Part shown: piece after piece, positions 25,542 through 34,408 of the stretch
Layout of the letters: every line of letters begins with the position of its first letter
Position numbering within the stretch: the stretch's first letter is position 1
Source of the DNA: CAYNLK01 sp964398055
Lineage (GTDB): Bacteria > Chloroflexota > Anaerolineae > 4572-78 > J111
NCBI GenBank assembly: GCA_964398055.1
Contig: CAYNLK010000006.1
Span: forward strand, 124,001 to 188,000
DNA length: 64,000 nt
Direction: 5' to 3'
Position numbers and translations under genes: made by a program
The notes under the pieces: model-generated
What the model saw: the letters and a program-made list of their open reading frames with translations, nothing else
The model's database searches: none
What the model was told of the DNA's origin: nothing

Positions 25542-27506
25542 TTACTTTTCTTTGATCAAGCCGGCCCGGTAAGCGCCCAGTAGAGCTTGCAGGTCGTCAA
25601 TCTGGCGCTGGAGTTCCACTCCAATGTCCGTGTCCCGGATGCGAATGCGCGTGTAATTTCGCTCCAGAATCTGGGTTTTGGAGTCGATATCTCGCTCGGC
25701 TTCGACGGCTTGCTGCGTTGACTCAAAGGGCAGGTGCGAAGCCAACAGCAGCCCGTACGAGTTAAAAATCAGGGTGTAACCGGCAATGCCGGTTTCTTTC
25801 TGATAGGCTTTGGAAAAACCCCCGTCGATCACCAATAATTTGCCGTCGGCTTTGATGGGACTTTCCCCTTTTTTGACCTTGACCGGTACGTGGCCGTTGA
25901 CGATATGGCCGGTGTCCGGGTCTACCCCAAACTCGGCCAGGATTTGCCGGGCTGTTTCTGGTCGGTCCCGGAACTCATAGTAGGGGTCCTTGGTTTCGAC
26001 GTGAGTACTCTTATCGGCGATGAAGTACCGTTCAAAGGTGGCCATCTTGTCCTTGCCAAACAGCGGCGACTGGGCGCCGCTCCACAGGTACCACAGCGTA
26101 TCCAGCCCCTCCTGCTTTTGGGCCGGATCGTTGGCAAAATAGGCCTGGCGGGCCAGCCGTTCCACCCGGTCCATAAAGGCTTTGGCGGTTAACTCCTGGT
26201 CGCCAAACCTGAAGGGCTTAAAAGTCCCATCCTCGTTCATCGGGATGCAGCCGTGATAGAGTAGATTGCCGTTGAACACCAGGTACATACTGCCCCTGGC
26301 GTACAGAAAACGGACGTGCTGCTGTAGTTTTTCGCTGTGCTCAAATGAAAGCCGCAGCTTCTCCACCACCAACTTCTCCGCCTCGGTCAATTCATACGGT
26401 CGTTCAGGGTTTATCGTGGGGAAGTGGGCGTCAATGAGCGGATAGCTCTGGCCGTTCAGGTTAACCACCCCTTTTTGGCAGTCGATTTTATCCAGCAGCA
26501 GCCTATCCTCCATATGATAATAGGGTTGTCGCTGGATCAGTTGGCCTTCCAGTTTCAACTGGATAATGGTAATGGCTTTGTGCATTTGGGCCATCAGCCG
26601 GATTTCATTCTCGGTGAACTCCTCCTGGCCGCTTACCTTTGGCTTGAACTGGGCGCACGGGTCAGTGCCGTAGACCTCCAGTGCCAATGAAGCCAGCGGC
26701 AGCAGGCTGATGGCATAGCCATTTTCCAGCGTTTCCATATTGGCATAGCGTAGACAGATGCGGATGACATTGGCCAGGCAGGCTTCGCTGCCGGCCGCGG
26801 CGCCCATCCAGACAATATCGTGGTTGCCCCATTGGAAATCGAGCGAGTGATACTCCAGCAGCCGGTCCATGATGATGTGAGCGCCGGGACCGCGGTCATA
26901 AACATCGCCAATGATGTGGAGATGGTCGATAGCCAGCCGCTGGATCAGCTCCGACATCGCCACAATGAATTCCCTGGCCCGGCCGATGGAGCTGATGGTG
27001 TCGATGATGCTCTGGTAATATTCGTGTTTGTTAACGATACTTTCCTGCTCGTGCAGCAACTCCTCGATGATGTAGGCAAAATCCGGAGGCAGGGCCTTGC
27101 GCACTTTGGAGCGGGTATATTTTGATGAGACCACCCGGGCCAGTTTGATCAGCCGGAACAGGGTGATCCGGTACCATTCCTCGGCGTTGTCCACATTTTT
27201 CAAAACTAGCGGCAATTTTTGTTCCGGGTAATATATCAGGGTAGCCAGGCTTTGTTTTTCCTTGTCCAGCAGGGTATCGGCAAAGGTCTCATCAATTTTG
27301 CGCTTGATCGAGCCGGAGCCATTCTTGATGACGTGTAAAAAAGCTTCGTACTCGCCGTGGATGTCGGTTAGAAAATGCTCGGTGCCTTTGGGCAGGTTGA
27401 GAATGGCGTTCAGGTTGATGATCTCAGTCGACGCCGCCTGAATAGTGGGGTACTGCTTTGATAGTAGTTTCAAATAATTCAGATCTTTTTCGGTAATATT
27501 TTCCAT
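25542..27506 (-). CDS. fbp: Fructose-1,6-bisphosphatase, class III
   Basis: 654 residues, the length of the Firmicutes-type enzyme. Metallophosphatase motifs are TDIHGEYEAF (Asp48, His50), GDVYDRGPGAH, WGNHD and VNGHVPVK. It hydrolyses fructose-1,6-bisphosphate to fructose-6-phosphate in gluconeogenesis and depends on Mn2+ in known members. GGGAGA lies just before the ATG. The first 28 bp overlap the end of the AbrB-like antitoxin gene, so translation of the two is linked. It converges on the kinase operon. Confidence 0.96.
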   Translation of the reverse strand: MENITEKDLNYLKLLSKQYPTIQAASTEIINLNAILNLPKGTEHFLTDIHGEYEAFLHVIKNGSGSIKRKIDETFADTLLDKEKQSLATLIYYPEQKLPLVLKNVDNAEEWYRITLFRLIKLARVVSSKYTRSKVRKALPPDFAYIIEELLHEQESIVNKHEYYQSIIDTISSIGRAREFIVAMSELIQRLAIDHLHIIGDVYDRGPGAHIIMDRLLEYHSLDFQWGNHDIVWMGAAAGSEACLANVIRICLRYANMETLENGYAISLLPLASLALEVYGTDPCAQFKPKVSGQEEFTENEIRLMAQMHKAITIIQLKLEGQLIQRQPYYHMEDRLLLDKIDCQKGVVNLNGQSYPLIDAHFPTINPERPYELTEAEKLVVEKLRLSFEHSEKLQQHVRFLYARGSMYLVFNGNLLYHGCIPMNEDGTFKPFRFGDQELTAKAFMDRVERLARQAYFANDPAQKQEGLDTLWYLWSGAQSPLFGKDKMATFERYFIADKSTHVETKDPYYEFRDRPETARQILAEFGVDPDTGHIVNGHVPVKVKKGESPIKADGKLLVIDGGFSKAYQKETGIAGYTLIFNSYGLLLASHLPFESTQQAVEAERDIDSKTQILERNYTRIRIRDTDIGVELQRQIDDLQALLGAYRAGLIKEK

Positions 27507-27778
27507 GTCATTCTCCCATTAACCCAATTTCTATTTTCGTGTTTCGCCAGAGCTTCTAAAGCCGGGCGATATTGCTCAATAAAATCTGAAACTTGCCGGG
27601 CAAAATCCTCGTCTATCCCTGCCAGGGGGAGTGAGGCCGGGGTGATAATAATTTGTCCAAGTTCCTGCTTTAGCGTGACTGAAACTTCGGTATCCAGAGA
27701 TAATCCTAACCTCTGCAACATATCTTCAGGGAGTAATACAGCCAACCCGTATTGAGTTTGCAGCAACTTACCAACCAT
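27479..27778 (-). CDS. AbrB/MazE-like antitoxin without its toxin
   Basis: 99 residues. The N-terminal half is a swapped-hairpin AbrB-type DNA-binding unit (GLAVLLPEDMLQRLGLS then VSVTLKQELGQIIITPA). The C-terminal half has FARQVSDFIEQYRPALEALAK, the tail I associate with antitoxins of Doc-type (death-on-curing) toxins. No toxin follows; the next gene, overlapping by 28 bp, is fbp. The last 20 residues look like read-through into the fbp start region, so the toxin gene may have been lost and replaced. It may now act only as a regulator. Confidence 0.65.
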   Translation of the reverse strand: MVGKLLQTQYGLAVLLPEDMLQRLGLSLDTEVSVTLKQELGQIIITPASLPLAGIDEDFARQVSDFIEQYRPALEALAKHENRNWVNGRMTWKILPKKI

Positions 27779-27890
27779 GATATCCTCACTTGCTTAAAGT
27801 GTCATTCGGATTTTGAGCGATAGTGTAATGGGGATAAATTATCATGTCAAACAAAACCACATATTAGGGGGATATACAACAGGGGGAACG

Positions 27891-29981
27891 ATGTCAACCC
27901 AAATCATCCACGGGGCCTGTCCCCACGACTGCCCGGATACCTGCGGGATCATCGCCGAAGTCGACAATGGCCGGGCCATCAATTTCTACGCCGATCCCGA
28001 CCATCCCATTACGCAAGGCTGGCTGTGCGCCAAAGTGCGGCTCTACCTGGAGCATGTGTACCACCCGGAGCGGTTGCCATACCCGCTGCGGCGAGTTGGT
28101 CCCAAGGGCGGCGGCCAGTGGGAGCGGATCAGTTGGGCAACTGCCCTCGAGGAGATCGCCGGTCGCTGGCAACAGATTATCGACCGCTACGGCGCGGCGG
28201 CCATTCTGCCCTACAGCTACAGCGGCACGCTGGGGCTGGTGCAAATGAGCGCGGCCAGCGCCCGCCTCTGGAATCGATTGGGCGCCAGCCAGCTCGAGCG
28301 GAGCATTTGCGGCGCGGCGGCCGAATATGCTGTGGAAGCCACCCTGGGGGTGCGCCGCAGCCAGCCCTATGCCGATGTAGCTCACAGCCGGCTGGTCATC
28401 ATCTGGGGCCACAATCCGGCCAGCACCGCGCCCCACTTTATGCCCCATTTGAAGCAGGCCCAGCGGAATGGTACGCAGGTGGTGGTCATCGACCCGCGCC
28501 GCACCCGCACCGCCCGCGGGGCCGATCTGCACCTGGCCCCCCGGCCCAATACCGACGGGGCGTTGGCCCTGGGGCTGGCCCACGTGATGGTGGCTGAAGG
28601 CTGGCACGATGAAGCCTGGCTTGAGGCTTATACCATCGGCTGGCCGCAGTTGCGGGCGCGGCTGGCCGAATACGAGCCGGGCCGGGTGGCGGCCATCACC
28701 GGTTTGCCGGAACCGGCCATCATCGACCTGGCCCGCCGGTACGCTGCGGCCCGGCCCAGCCTGATCAAGATTGCCGACGGCTTGCAGCGCCACCTGAATG
28801 GTGGCCAGACCGTGCGGGCCATCTGCGCCCTGCCGGCCATCACCGGCCAGTATGGCCAGCGGGGCGGCGGCTTGGCTTACAGTACCAGCGGTTATCTCAA
28901 ATGGGACAAAGGCGCGCTGCACCACTGGGACGAATGTCCGCCGCCGGCTCGAAGCGTCAATATGAACCGGCTGGGCGCGGCCCTGTTGGGTGAAGTTACT
29001 GACCCGCCGGTTATGTCGCTCTACGTGTTTGGGGCCAATCCGGCCACCTCTTCGCCCAACGCCGGTAAAATTGTGCAGGGTTTGCAGCAGGAGGATCTCT
29101 TCACGGTGGTGCACGAACTCTTTATGACCGATACGGCTTTGTATGCCGATATCGTACTGCCGGCCACCTCCCAACTGGAGCAAACCGACCTGCACAAGGC
29201 TTACGGCCACACCTGGCTGAGTTACAACCACCCGGCTATCCCACCCTTCGGAGAAAGTAAAAGCAACTGGGAGGTGATGATGCTGTTAGCCCAGATGATG
29301 GGCTTCACCGAACCGTGGCTCCGGCAAAGCCCGGACGAGGTGATCGACGAGATTTTGACCGCCACCGCCGCTCACAATCCGGCCCTACGGGGAATTTCGT
29401 TGGCCCAACTCAAGGTCAATGGGTCTATCCCCTTGCGTCTGGAGTCGGCCACGCCCTTTGCCGACCTGCGCTTCCCGACCCCCAGCGGCAAAGTTGAACT
29501 TTATTGCCAGGCTCTGGCCGAGCTTAGTCTTGACCCGCTGCCGGGCTGGGTTGAGCCAGGTGACGACACCCGGCCGGGACCCCAGCTCACCTCACCGGCT
29601 CTGGCGCCGTTGACGCTCATCAGCGGGGCGGCGCATCACTTTGTCAGCAGCAGCTTGGCCGGCCAGGCCGGTTTGTTGGCGCGGGAGGGCATCCCGTTTG
29701 TCGAAATTCACCCAACTGACGCGGCCGCCCGGCATATCGCCGACGGCGACCGGGTGATTGTCGAGAATGAACGGGGCTGGTGCCAGCTCCACGCCGTCGT
29801 CACCGATGCGGTCCGGCCGGGCGTGTTGGCCTCGCCCAAAGGACGCTGGGCCAGGCTCGATCCGTTTCAGAACGGCCAGCCGGGCCGAAATGTCAATTGG
29901 ACCACACCTGATACGCTCGGCGATATGGCCGGGCAGAGTACCTTTCACAGTAATCGGGTCTGGCTACGTTTAGCGGAGTGA
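27891..29981 (+). CDS. Molybdopterin-dependent oxidoreductase with [4Fe-4S] site
   Basis: 696 residues of the formate dehydrogenase/DMSO reductase family. The N-terminal cluster ligands are Cys10, Cys14, Cys18 and Cys46 (ACPHDCPDTCG, GWLCAK). Later motifs include IWGHNPAST, VIDPRRTRTA, ADIVLPATSQLEQTD and the C-terminal cofactor-binding barrel. No twin-arginine signal is seen, so it is cytoplasmic. The substrate is not clear; no partner electron-transfer subunits flank it. ATG at 27891 follows GGGGGAA. It is coupled to the downstream Mut7-C gene. Confidence 0.88.
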   Translation: MSTQIIHGACPHDCPDTCGIIAEVDNGRAINFYADPDHPITQGWLCAKVRLYLEHVYHPERLPYPLRRVGPKGGGQWERISWATALEEIAGRWQQIIDRYGAAAILPYSYSGTLGLVQMSAASARLWNRLGASQLERSICGAAAEYAVEATLGVRRSQPYADVAHSRLVIIWGHNPASTAPHFMPHLKQAQRNGTQVVVIDPRRTRTARGADLHLAPRPNTDGALALGLAHVMVAEGWHDEAWLEAYTIGWPQLRARLAEYEPGRVAAITGLPEPAIIDLARRYAAARPSLIKIADGLQRHLNGGQTVRAICALPAITGQYGQRGGGLAYSTSGYLKWDKGALHHWDECPPPARSVNMNRLGAALLGEVTDPPVMSLYVFGANPATSSPNAGKIVQGLQQEDLFTVVHELFMTDTALYADIVLPATSQLEQTDLHKAYGHTWLSYNHPAIPPFGESKSNWEVMMLLAQMMGFTEPWLRQSPDEVIDEILTATAAHNPALRGISLAQLKVNGSIPLRLESATPFADLRFPTPSGKVELYCQALAELSLDPLPGWVEPGDDTRPGPQLTSPALAPLTLISGAAHHFVSSSLAGQAGLLAREGIPFVEIHPTDAAARHIADGDRVIVENERGWCQLHAVVTDAVRPGVLASPKGRWARLDPFQNGQPGRNVNWTTPDTLGDMAGQSTFHSNRVWLRLAE

Positions 29982-29986
29982 TCGGA

Positions 29987-30733
29987 ATGCCGCAAGCCCA
30001 GTTTCGCTTTTACGCCGAGCTAAATGACTTCTTGCCGGCTGAGAAAAGACAACGCACCTTTGTCCATCGCTTTGAGCTGAGCGGCTCGGTCAAAGATATG
30101 ATCGAGTCGCTTGGCGCGCCCCATACTGAAATCGACCTGATTCTGGTCAATGGCGAGTCGGTCGATTTTTCTTACCTGGTGCGGGATGGCGACCGGGTCA
30201 GCGTCTATCCGGTGTTCGAGTCGATCGATATTGGCCCGGCGCTGCGGGTTCGGCCCGAGCCGCTGCGCGAGCCGCGTTTTGTGCTGGATGTTCACCTGGG
30301 CCAGTTGGCCGTTTATCTGCGCATGCTCGGCTTCGACACCCTCTACCGGAACGATTACGATGACGCCGAATTGGCCCGCATCTCCAGCCAGGAGGGGCGA
30401 ACCCTGCTCACCCGCGACCGGGGTCTGCTCAAGCGCAACATCGTCACCCACGGTTATTGCTTGCGCGCCACCCAGCCCCGCCGGCAGTTGGTCGAGGTGT
30501 TGCGCCGGTTTGACCTGTTTGGCTCGATTTCACCTTTCCGGCGCTGTTTGCACTGCAACGCCCTGTTGCAGGCCGTTGATAAAGCCGAGATCAGCCACCA
30601 TTTGCCGCCTAAAACCGGGCAATATTATGACTACTTTCGCCGTTGCCCCAGTTGTGACCGGATTTACTGGCAAGGCTCCCACTTTAAAAGGATGCAACAG
30701 TTTGTTGAGAGTGTGCTACAAAATCAGGAGTGA
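29987..30733 (+). CDS. Mut7-C RNase-domain protein with ubiquitin-like N-terminus
   Basis: 248 residues. A beta-grasp ubiquitin/ThiS-like domain (about 1-80, ending LVRDGDRVSVYPVFE) precedes a PIN-like Mut7-C domain (about 95-245) with FVLDVHLGQLAVYLRMLG, TLLTRDRGLL and a zinc site from RCLHCN and RRCPSCDRIYW. It is predicted to bind or cleave RNA. ATG 29987 has GGAG upstream; a GTG at 29978 overlapping the preceding TGA is an alternative. Coupling to a molybdopterin enzyme is notable, because a ThiS-like fold is also used in molybdopterin synthesis, but no conjugation Gly-Gly tail is present. Confidence 0.85.
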   Translation: MPQAQFRFYAELNDFLPAEKRQRTFVHRFELSGSVKDMIESLGAPHTEIDLILVNGESVDFSYLVRDGDRVSVYPVFESIDIGPALRVRPEPLREPRFVLDVHLGQLAVYLRMLGFDTLYRNDYDDAELARISSQEGRTLLTRDRGLLKRNIVTHGYCLRATQPRRQLVEVLRRFDLFGSISPFRRCLHCNALLQAVDKAEISHHLPPKTGQYYDYFRRCPSCDRIYWQGSHFKRMQQFVESVLQNQE

Positions 30734-30798
30734 CTCTAGCATCTGCGGTGACCAGCTTACTTAATTGATCCTCCCCCTAAATCCCTAAATTATTAGGG

Positions 30799-30828
30799 TT
30801 GACCTTGGCTTGATTTTTTTAATATAAT
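30799..30828 (+). promoter_or_regulatory. Promoter of the two-TM protein gene
   Basis: TTGACC (30799-30804), 18-bp spacer, TATAAT (30823-30828). A small stem CCCTAA/TTAGGG (30783-30798) lies immediately upstream. Confidence 0.65.
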
Positions 30829-30973
30829 GAAAGTGTTACCCTTTCTGTCGTTGGCTCTGGAATAACGAACTTGATACGGTGGCTGGAATCAGGTCGGTAT
30901 TGGCCTTTTGAGCCAACTGTTAACTGTTGAACATAGCCGCAGACGCAATCAAAAATTTCGCACGCAGGAAATC

Positions 30974-31810
30974 ATGACTATGCCAACCGGAGTTATCGCC
31001 TTTAGCTTGTTGTCTTGCCTTGTCAGTCTTGGTTTGATCATTGCCGGAATGGTTATGTCTGCCCGTAAGGATAAGCTCCGGCTGCTGTTGGTTCTGCTGA
31101 CCGGGATGGGAATTGTTTTGTCGCTTTTCGTCCCTCTGCTCCAAAAGTTCAGAGATCCCGTCACCGGCCCAGCCGACCCAATGGCGACCCTCGCCGCTCA
31201 GTCAAGCTTCGATGATCAAACCCTCACCGTTCAGCCAACCCGCACTGAATTGCAAGCGGCCACAGCTGGAATCGAACTGGAGCTGGCCGAAGCCGCCGCC
31301 AGGGGCCTGGTTCAATTCACTGTTAGCGGCAATGACCTGGCCAATATCAAGCTTACTTTGGAATCGCGCCACGATGATCCTTTAGTCGTGGTCATTCCCG
31401 CCGGCGCTATCTTTATGGCCGAATCGTCCAACTTACAGAATATGATGGTCAGGACTGAGCAACGAGTATGGCTGGATAGCTCTGACCGGGAGGTATCTTT
31501 GACCATTCCCGTAGCTTGCGTGAATATGGAACGGCAGGTCCCGGCAGCGAGTGATCAGTTGCGGCTCAGTACGGCAGCCGCCGGCGGCGACCTGATCAAG
31601 CTGGTGCGGCTGCCCGACTTCCAGAGCCAATCTTTTCGGGTCCAACAGTTTGCCATTTGGACGATTACGGATAACCCTGCTCGCACCGAGTATGTGGGTA
31701 TCAGCTCTTTTGACGTTGGCAGTGGGCCGAATGACCAGGAGATCCAAAGCATCCGCCGCCTGTTTAACCAGGCCGGGATCGAGTCAAGCAAATACCGGGC
31801 GCTGCGATAA
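30974..31810 (+). CDS. Membrane-anchored protein of unknown function
   Basis: 278 residues. Two adjacent membrane segments (about 5-30 and 38-55) lead into an extracytoplasmic domain (about 75-278) rich in beta-strand pattern, with VVVIPAGAIF and SLTIPVACVNMERQ. A Cys and a run of acidic residues occur, but no catalytic motif is recognised. AGGAA lies 5 nt before ATG 30974. It has its own promoter and sits alone before recA. Function unknown. Confidence 0.7.
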   Translation: MTMPTGVIAFSLLSCLVSLGLIIAGMVMSARKDKLRLLLVLLTGMGIVLSLFVPLLQKFRDPVTGPADPMATLAAQSSFDDQTLTVQPTRTELQAATAGIELELAEAAARGLVQFTVSGNDLANIKLTLESRHDDPLVVVIPAGAIFMAESSNLQNMMVRTEQRVWLDSSDREVSLTIPVACVNMERQVPAASDQLRLSTAAAGGDLIKLVRLPDFQSQSFRVQQFAIWTITDNPARTEYVGISSFDVGSGPNDQEIQSIRRLFNQAGIESSKYRALR

Positions 31811-31862
31811 ATTCTGGCTGCTTTATGACTGATTCCCCCCATCGGAAAATCAAGCTACAATC

Positions 31863-31876
31863 TGTTCTCGAGTACA
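31863..31876. promoter_or_regulatory. Near-palindrome upstream of recA
   Basis: TGTTCTCGAGTACA, 12 of 14 bases symmetric, 29 bp before the recA -35. It could be an SOS-type operator, but it does not match GAAC-N4-GTTC, so the link to LexA is weak. Confidence 0.25.
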
Positions 31877-31904
31877 TTTTTGGGAGTAAAACTTTGCCAA
31901 TTGC

Positions 31905-31933
31905 TTGCAATTTGGCTTATGTTGATGTACACT
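31905..31933 (+). promoter_or_regulatory. recA promoter
   Basis: TTGCAA (31905-31910), 17-bp spacer, TACACT (31928-31933). It gives a leader of about 40 nt to ATG 31979. Confidence 0.55.
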
Positions 31934-31978
31934 AGCTCTGTTAAGCGTATTTCATTAAATGGGAGTCCATCATTTTCT

Positions 31979-33016
31979 ATGGCCGATAACGGACAGGCCA
32001 AGGCTCTGGAAAGCGCCATCGTCAACCTGAAGAAGCGGTTTGGCGAGGGTTCTATTATGAAGCTGGGTGAAGCCCAGCATTTGCATGTGGCGTCAATCCC
32101 AACTGGCTCGCTGGCGCTGGATATCGCCCTGGGAGTCGGTGGTGTGCCTAAAGGACGGGTGGTTGAAATCTATGGCCCGGAGAGTTCGGGCAAAACAACC
32201 CTGTGCCAGCACATCATTGCCGAAGCTCAGAAGATGGGCGGGGTGGCTGCTTTTGTCGACACCGAGCACGCTCTCGACCCGGTTTATGCCCAAAAGTGCG
32301 GGGTTAGCATTGATGATTTGTATATTTCTCAACCCGATACCGGCGAACAGGCCCTGGAGATTACCGAGGCCCTGGTGCGCTCCGGGGCGTTGGCGGTGGT
32401 CGTAGTTGACTCGGTGGCGGCATTGGTGCCCCGGGCCGAAATTGAAGGGGACATGGGCGACTCGCACGTTGGGCTGCAGGCTCGCCTGATGAGCCAGGCC
32501 CTGCGGAAGCTATCGGGCGCTATCAAAACCAGCAACACGGTGGTCATCTTTACCAATCAGTTGCGCCAGAAGATTGGGGTCATGTTTGGCAATCCCGAAA
32601 CTACGCCGGGTGGATTGGCGCTACGCTTTTATGCGTCGGTTCGACTAGATATCCGCCGGGTCGAGGCCATCAAAGATGGCGCCGAAGTAGTGGGTAACCG
32701 CACCAAAGTCACCGTTAAAAAGAATAAAGTCGCTCCGCCGTTTAAGGTCGCCGAATTCGATATAATGTACAACCAGGGTATCTCCAAAAGTGGCGATGTT
32801 TTGGATATGGCCGTGGCCCAAGATATCGTGACCAAACGGGGTTCTTTTTATACCTATGGCGAAACACGGTTGGCGCAGGGGCGGGAGAACGCCAAATTAT
32901 TTATGGAAGAAAATCCGGAACTGGCCCTGGAAATTGAAAATAAGGTCAGAGAACAGTATGGACTGCCCGTTAGAACAATGTCTCAACGTAATGATAGCCA
33001 GGCCGAAACAGCCTAG
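31979..33016 (+). CDS. recA: Recombinase A
   Basis: 345 residues, the standard length. Walker A GPESSGKTT, Walker B VVVVDSVAAL, L1/L2 region TNQLRQKIGVMFGNPETTPGG, and conserved KNKVAPPFK in the C-terminal half. It forms ATP-dependent filaments on single-stranded DNA for homologous recombination and triggers the SOS response. ATG at 31979 begins MADNGQAKALESAI, matching the family; the longer frame runs into the promoter. No terminator follows directly. recX comes 700 bp later. Confidence 0.98.
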   Translation: MADNGQAKALESAIVNLKKRFGEGSIMKLGEAQHLHVASIPTGSLALDIALGVGGVPKGRVVEIYGPESSGKTTLCQHIIAEAQKMGGVAAFVDTEHALDPVYAQKCGVSIDDLYISQPDTGEQALEITEALVRSGALAVVVVDSVAALVPRAEIEGDMGDSHVGLQARLMSQALRKLSGAIKTSNTVVIFTNQLRQKIGVMFGNPETTPGGLALRFYASVRLDIRRVEAIKDGAEVVGNRTKVTVKKNKVAPPFKVAEFDIMYNQGISKSGDVLDMAVAQDIVTKRGSFYTYGETRLAQGRENAKLFMEENPELALEIENKVREQYGLPVRTMSQRNDSQAETA

Positions 33017-33550
33017 CCGGCGAGGCCAATTACGTTAACATGAATTAAGTTTAAAAACTGTTCGACTAAATTCAGACACCGGGGAATTGTTAAGACTGAA
33101 TGGATTAATTTAGATTTCTTTCAATTTGTCACAGCTTTAAAAATTCGATTTCTTGAAACAAACTGGAGACCTGGTTGGATACAAGGGTCGTTTGACTACC
33201 ATGATGGTTTTACCAACTCACTTGGCACGATTTTTGGGGTGCTGTTTTATTTTATCCCGTGCCTGATGATGAAGATGGTACCTGAAGCAGATCTTATCGG
33301 TTGAATTAGTTGTACGACTGGTAACGAAAATTGGCGGGATCGAAATGAATGAAAAGTTCAATGGCCAGAAAAAAATTTTTCTTACCAGAAAACTTTGAAC
33401 CGGGCATGAATTACCGCTGGGCTACTATTCCGCCAATCCGTATCAAAACATCCGCTAGGATTTGTGCTTGTTGGGGCAGGCCTAATGCAATTGACTATCT
33501 TGGCAAGGCGTGGTTATGGCCAATCGAGGTATTATCGACAGTTTAACCCG
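33017..33550 (+). other. AT-richer gap after recA with no convincing gene
   Basis: About 540 bp of lower GC than its surroundings. One frame stays open for about 80 codons and stops at TGA 33302-33304, but it has no ATG and no ribosome site. Another frame of 65 codons (33349-33546) shows no family motif. It may hold a decayed gene or the 3' region of the recA mRNA. Confidence 0.4.
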
Positions 33551-33554
33551 TTGG

Positions 33555-33584
33555 TTGATGGTCATTACCACTACTTGTTATAAT
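33555..33584 (+). promoter_or_regulatory. Promoter ahead of the recX leader
   Basis: TTGATG (33555-33560), 18-bp spacer, TATAAT (33579-33584) with a perfect extended -10 TGTTATAAT. It fires into a 115-nt segment that ends at a terminator. Confidence 0.55.
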
Positions 33585-33590
33585 TCTTTT

Positions 33591-33708
33591 GAGTTTTGCG
33601 CAAAGATGGTCGTTTAATTTTAGACCTGGAAATATACGCTTAGTTTGTTTCAATTTATCTTTTGCTAATGAAAAGCTGTGACGCTGGGCGCACAGCTTTC
33701 TTTTTTTT
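33591..33708 (+). ncRNA. Candidate small RNA or recX attenuator leader
   Basis: A promoter-to-terminator unit of about 115 nt without an open frame of note. It starts about 7 nt after the extended -10 at 33584 and ends at the strong terminator 33672-33708, which finishes only a few bases before the recX start region. Either a stand-alone small RNA is made here, or recX is expressed only when the terminator is read through. It matches no known RNA family that I can recognise. Confidence 0.4.
33672..33708 (+). terminator. Intrinsic terminator directly upstream of recX
   Basis: Stem AAAGCTGTG (33672-33680) / CACAGCTTT (33691-33699), loop of 10 nt, then CTTTTTTTT. Placement right before a start codon is unusual and suggests attenuation. 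Confidence 0.85.
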
Positions 33709-33723
33709 GGAATGAGGGTCATG

Positions 33724-34353
33724 ATGGCCGGTCAAATCACGGCCTTGAAAGTTCAAAATCGAAACAAGGAGCGGATCAACGTATACCTGGACGATAACTA
33801 CGCCTTCCCCGTAACGGTAGCGGTAGCCTTGACGCTGAAAAAAGGTCAATATTTGACCGACAAGGAGATCGAGCAGTTAAAAAGCCAGGATGAGCAGGAC
33901 AAAGCGTATCAGCATGCCATCCGTTATTTGGGCTTTCGGGCGCGTAGCCGGCAGGAACTGGAACAGTACTTGGGTGAAAAGGGTTACTCAGCCGCAATGG
34001 CCGCGGCGACAATCCAGCGGCTGCTTGACCAAAATTATCTGGATGATGAGGCTTTTGCTCGCTGGTGGCTGGAAAATAGAGAGCGTTTTCGACCTCGCAG
34101 CCAACGGGCTTTGCGTTATGAGTTGCGGCAAAAGGGGATTGCCAACGAGGTAATAGAAACCGTTTTGGCCGATCTGGATGACGAGGAATTGGCCTGGGCA
34201 GCCGTGTCGCCAAAGCTGACCCACTGGCAAAATTTTGAGGCAGAGAAATTAAAGCAAAAAATATTAAGTTTTTTGAGCCGGCGTGGCTTTACCTACGAGG
34301 TTGCCCACCGAATTTTTGAACGGGCTTGGACCGACTTGAACTCAATAGAGTAA
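33724..34353 (+). CDS. recX: Regulatory protein RecX
   Basis: 209 residues of three-helix repeats, with YLGFRARSRQELEQYL, LLDQNYLDDEAFARWW and PRSQRALRYELRQKGI, the RecX signature. The N-terminal extension (MAGQITALKVQ) is a short beta-rich domain common in Gram-positive RecX. It modulates RecA filaments. ATG at 33724 has GAGGG 5 nt upstream; ATG at 33712 or 33721 would place the start on or beside the ribosome site. It is downstream of recA but separated by a long gap and a terminator. Confidence 0.92.
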   Translation: MAGQITALKVQNRNKERINVYLDDNYAFPVTVAVALTLKKGQYLTDKEIEQLKSQDEQDKAYQHAIRYLGFRARSRQELEQYLGEKGYSAAMAAATIQRLLDQNYLDDEAFARWWLENRERFRPRSQRALRYELRQKGIANEVIETVLADLDDEELAWAAVSPKLTHWQNFEAEKLKQKILSFLSRRGFTYEVAHRIFERAWTDLNSIE

Positions 34354-34408
34354 TCAGGCTGGTTGCCCCACTGCTACTTGAAAAGTCGAAGGGGGAAAGA
34401 CGATTGCT

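Noticed and set aside
27894..29231. Long open antisense frame (445 codons) opposite the molybdopterin oxidoreductase
   Set aside because: It mirrors the codon bias of the real gene, has no ribosome site and shows no family motif. The same applies to the antisense frames at 34586-35950 and 42261-43592.
31863..31876. LexA box at recA
   Set aside because: The half-sites read GTTC and GTAC in the wrong order for GAAC-N4-GTTC and differ from the mraZ palindrome, so it is kept only as a weak near-palindrome.
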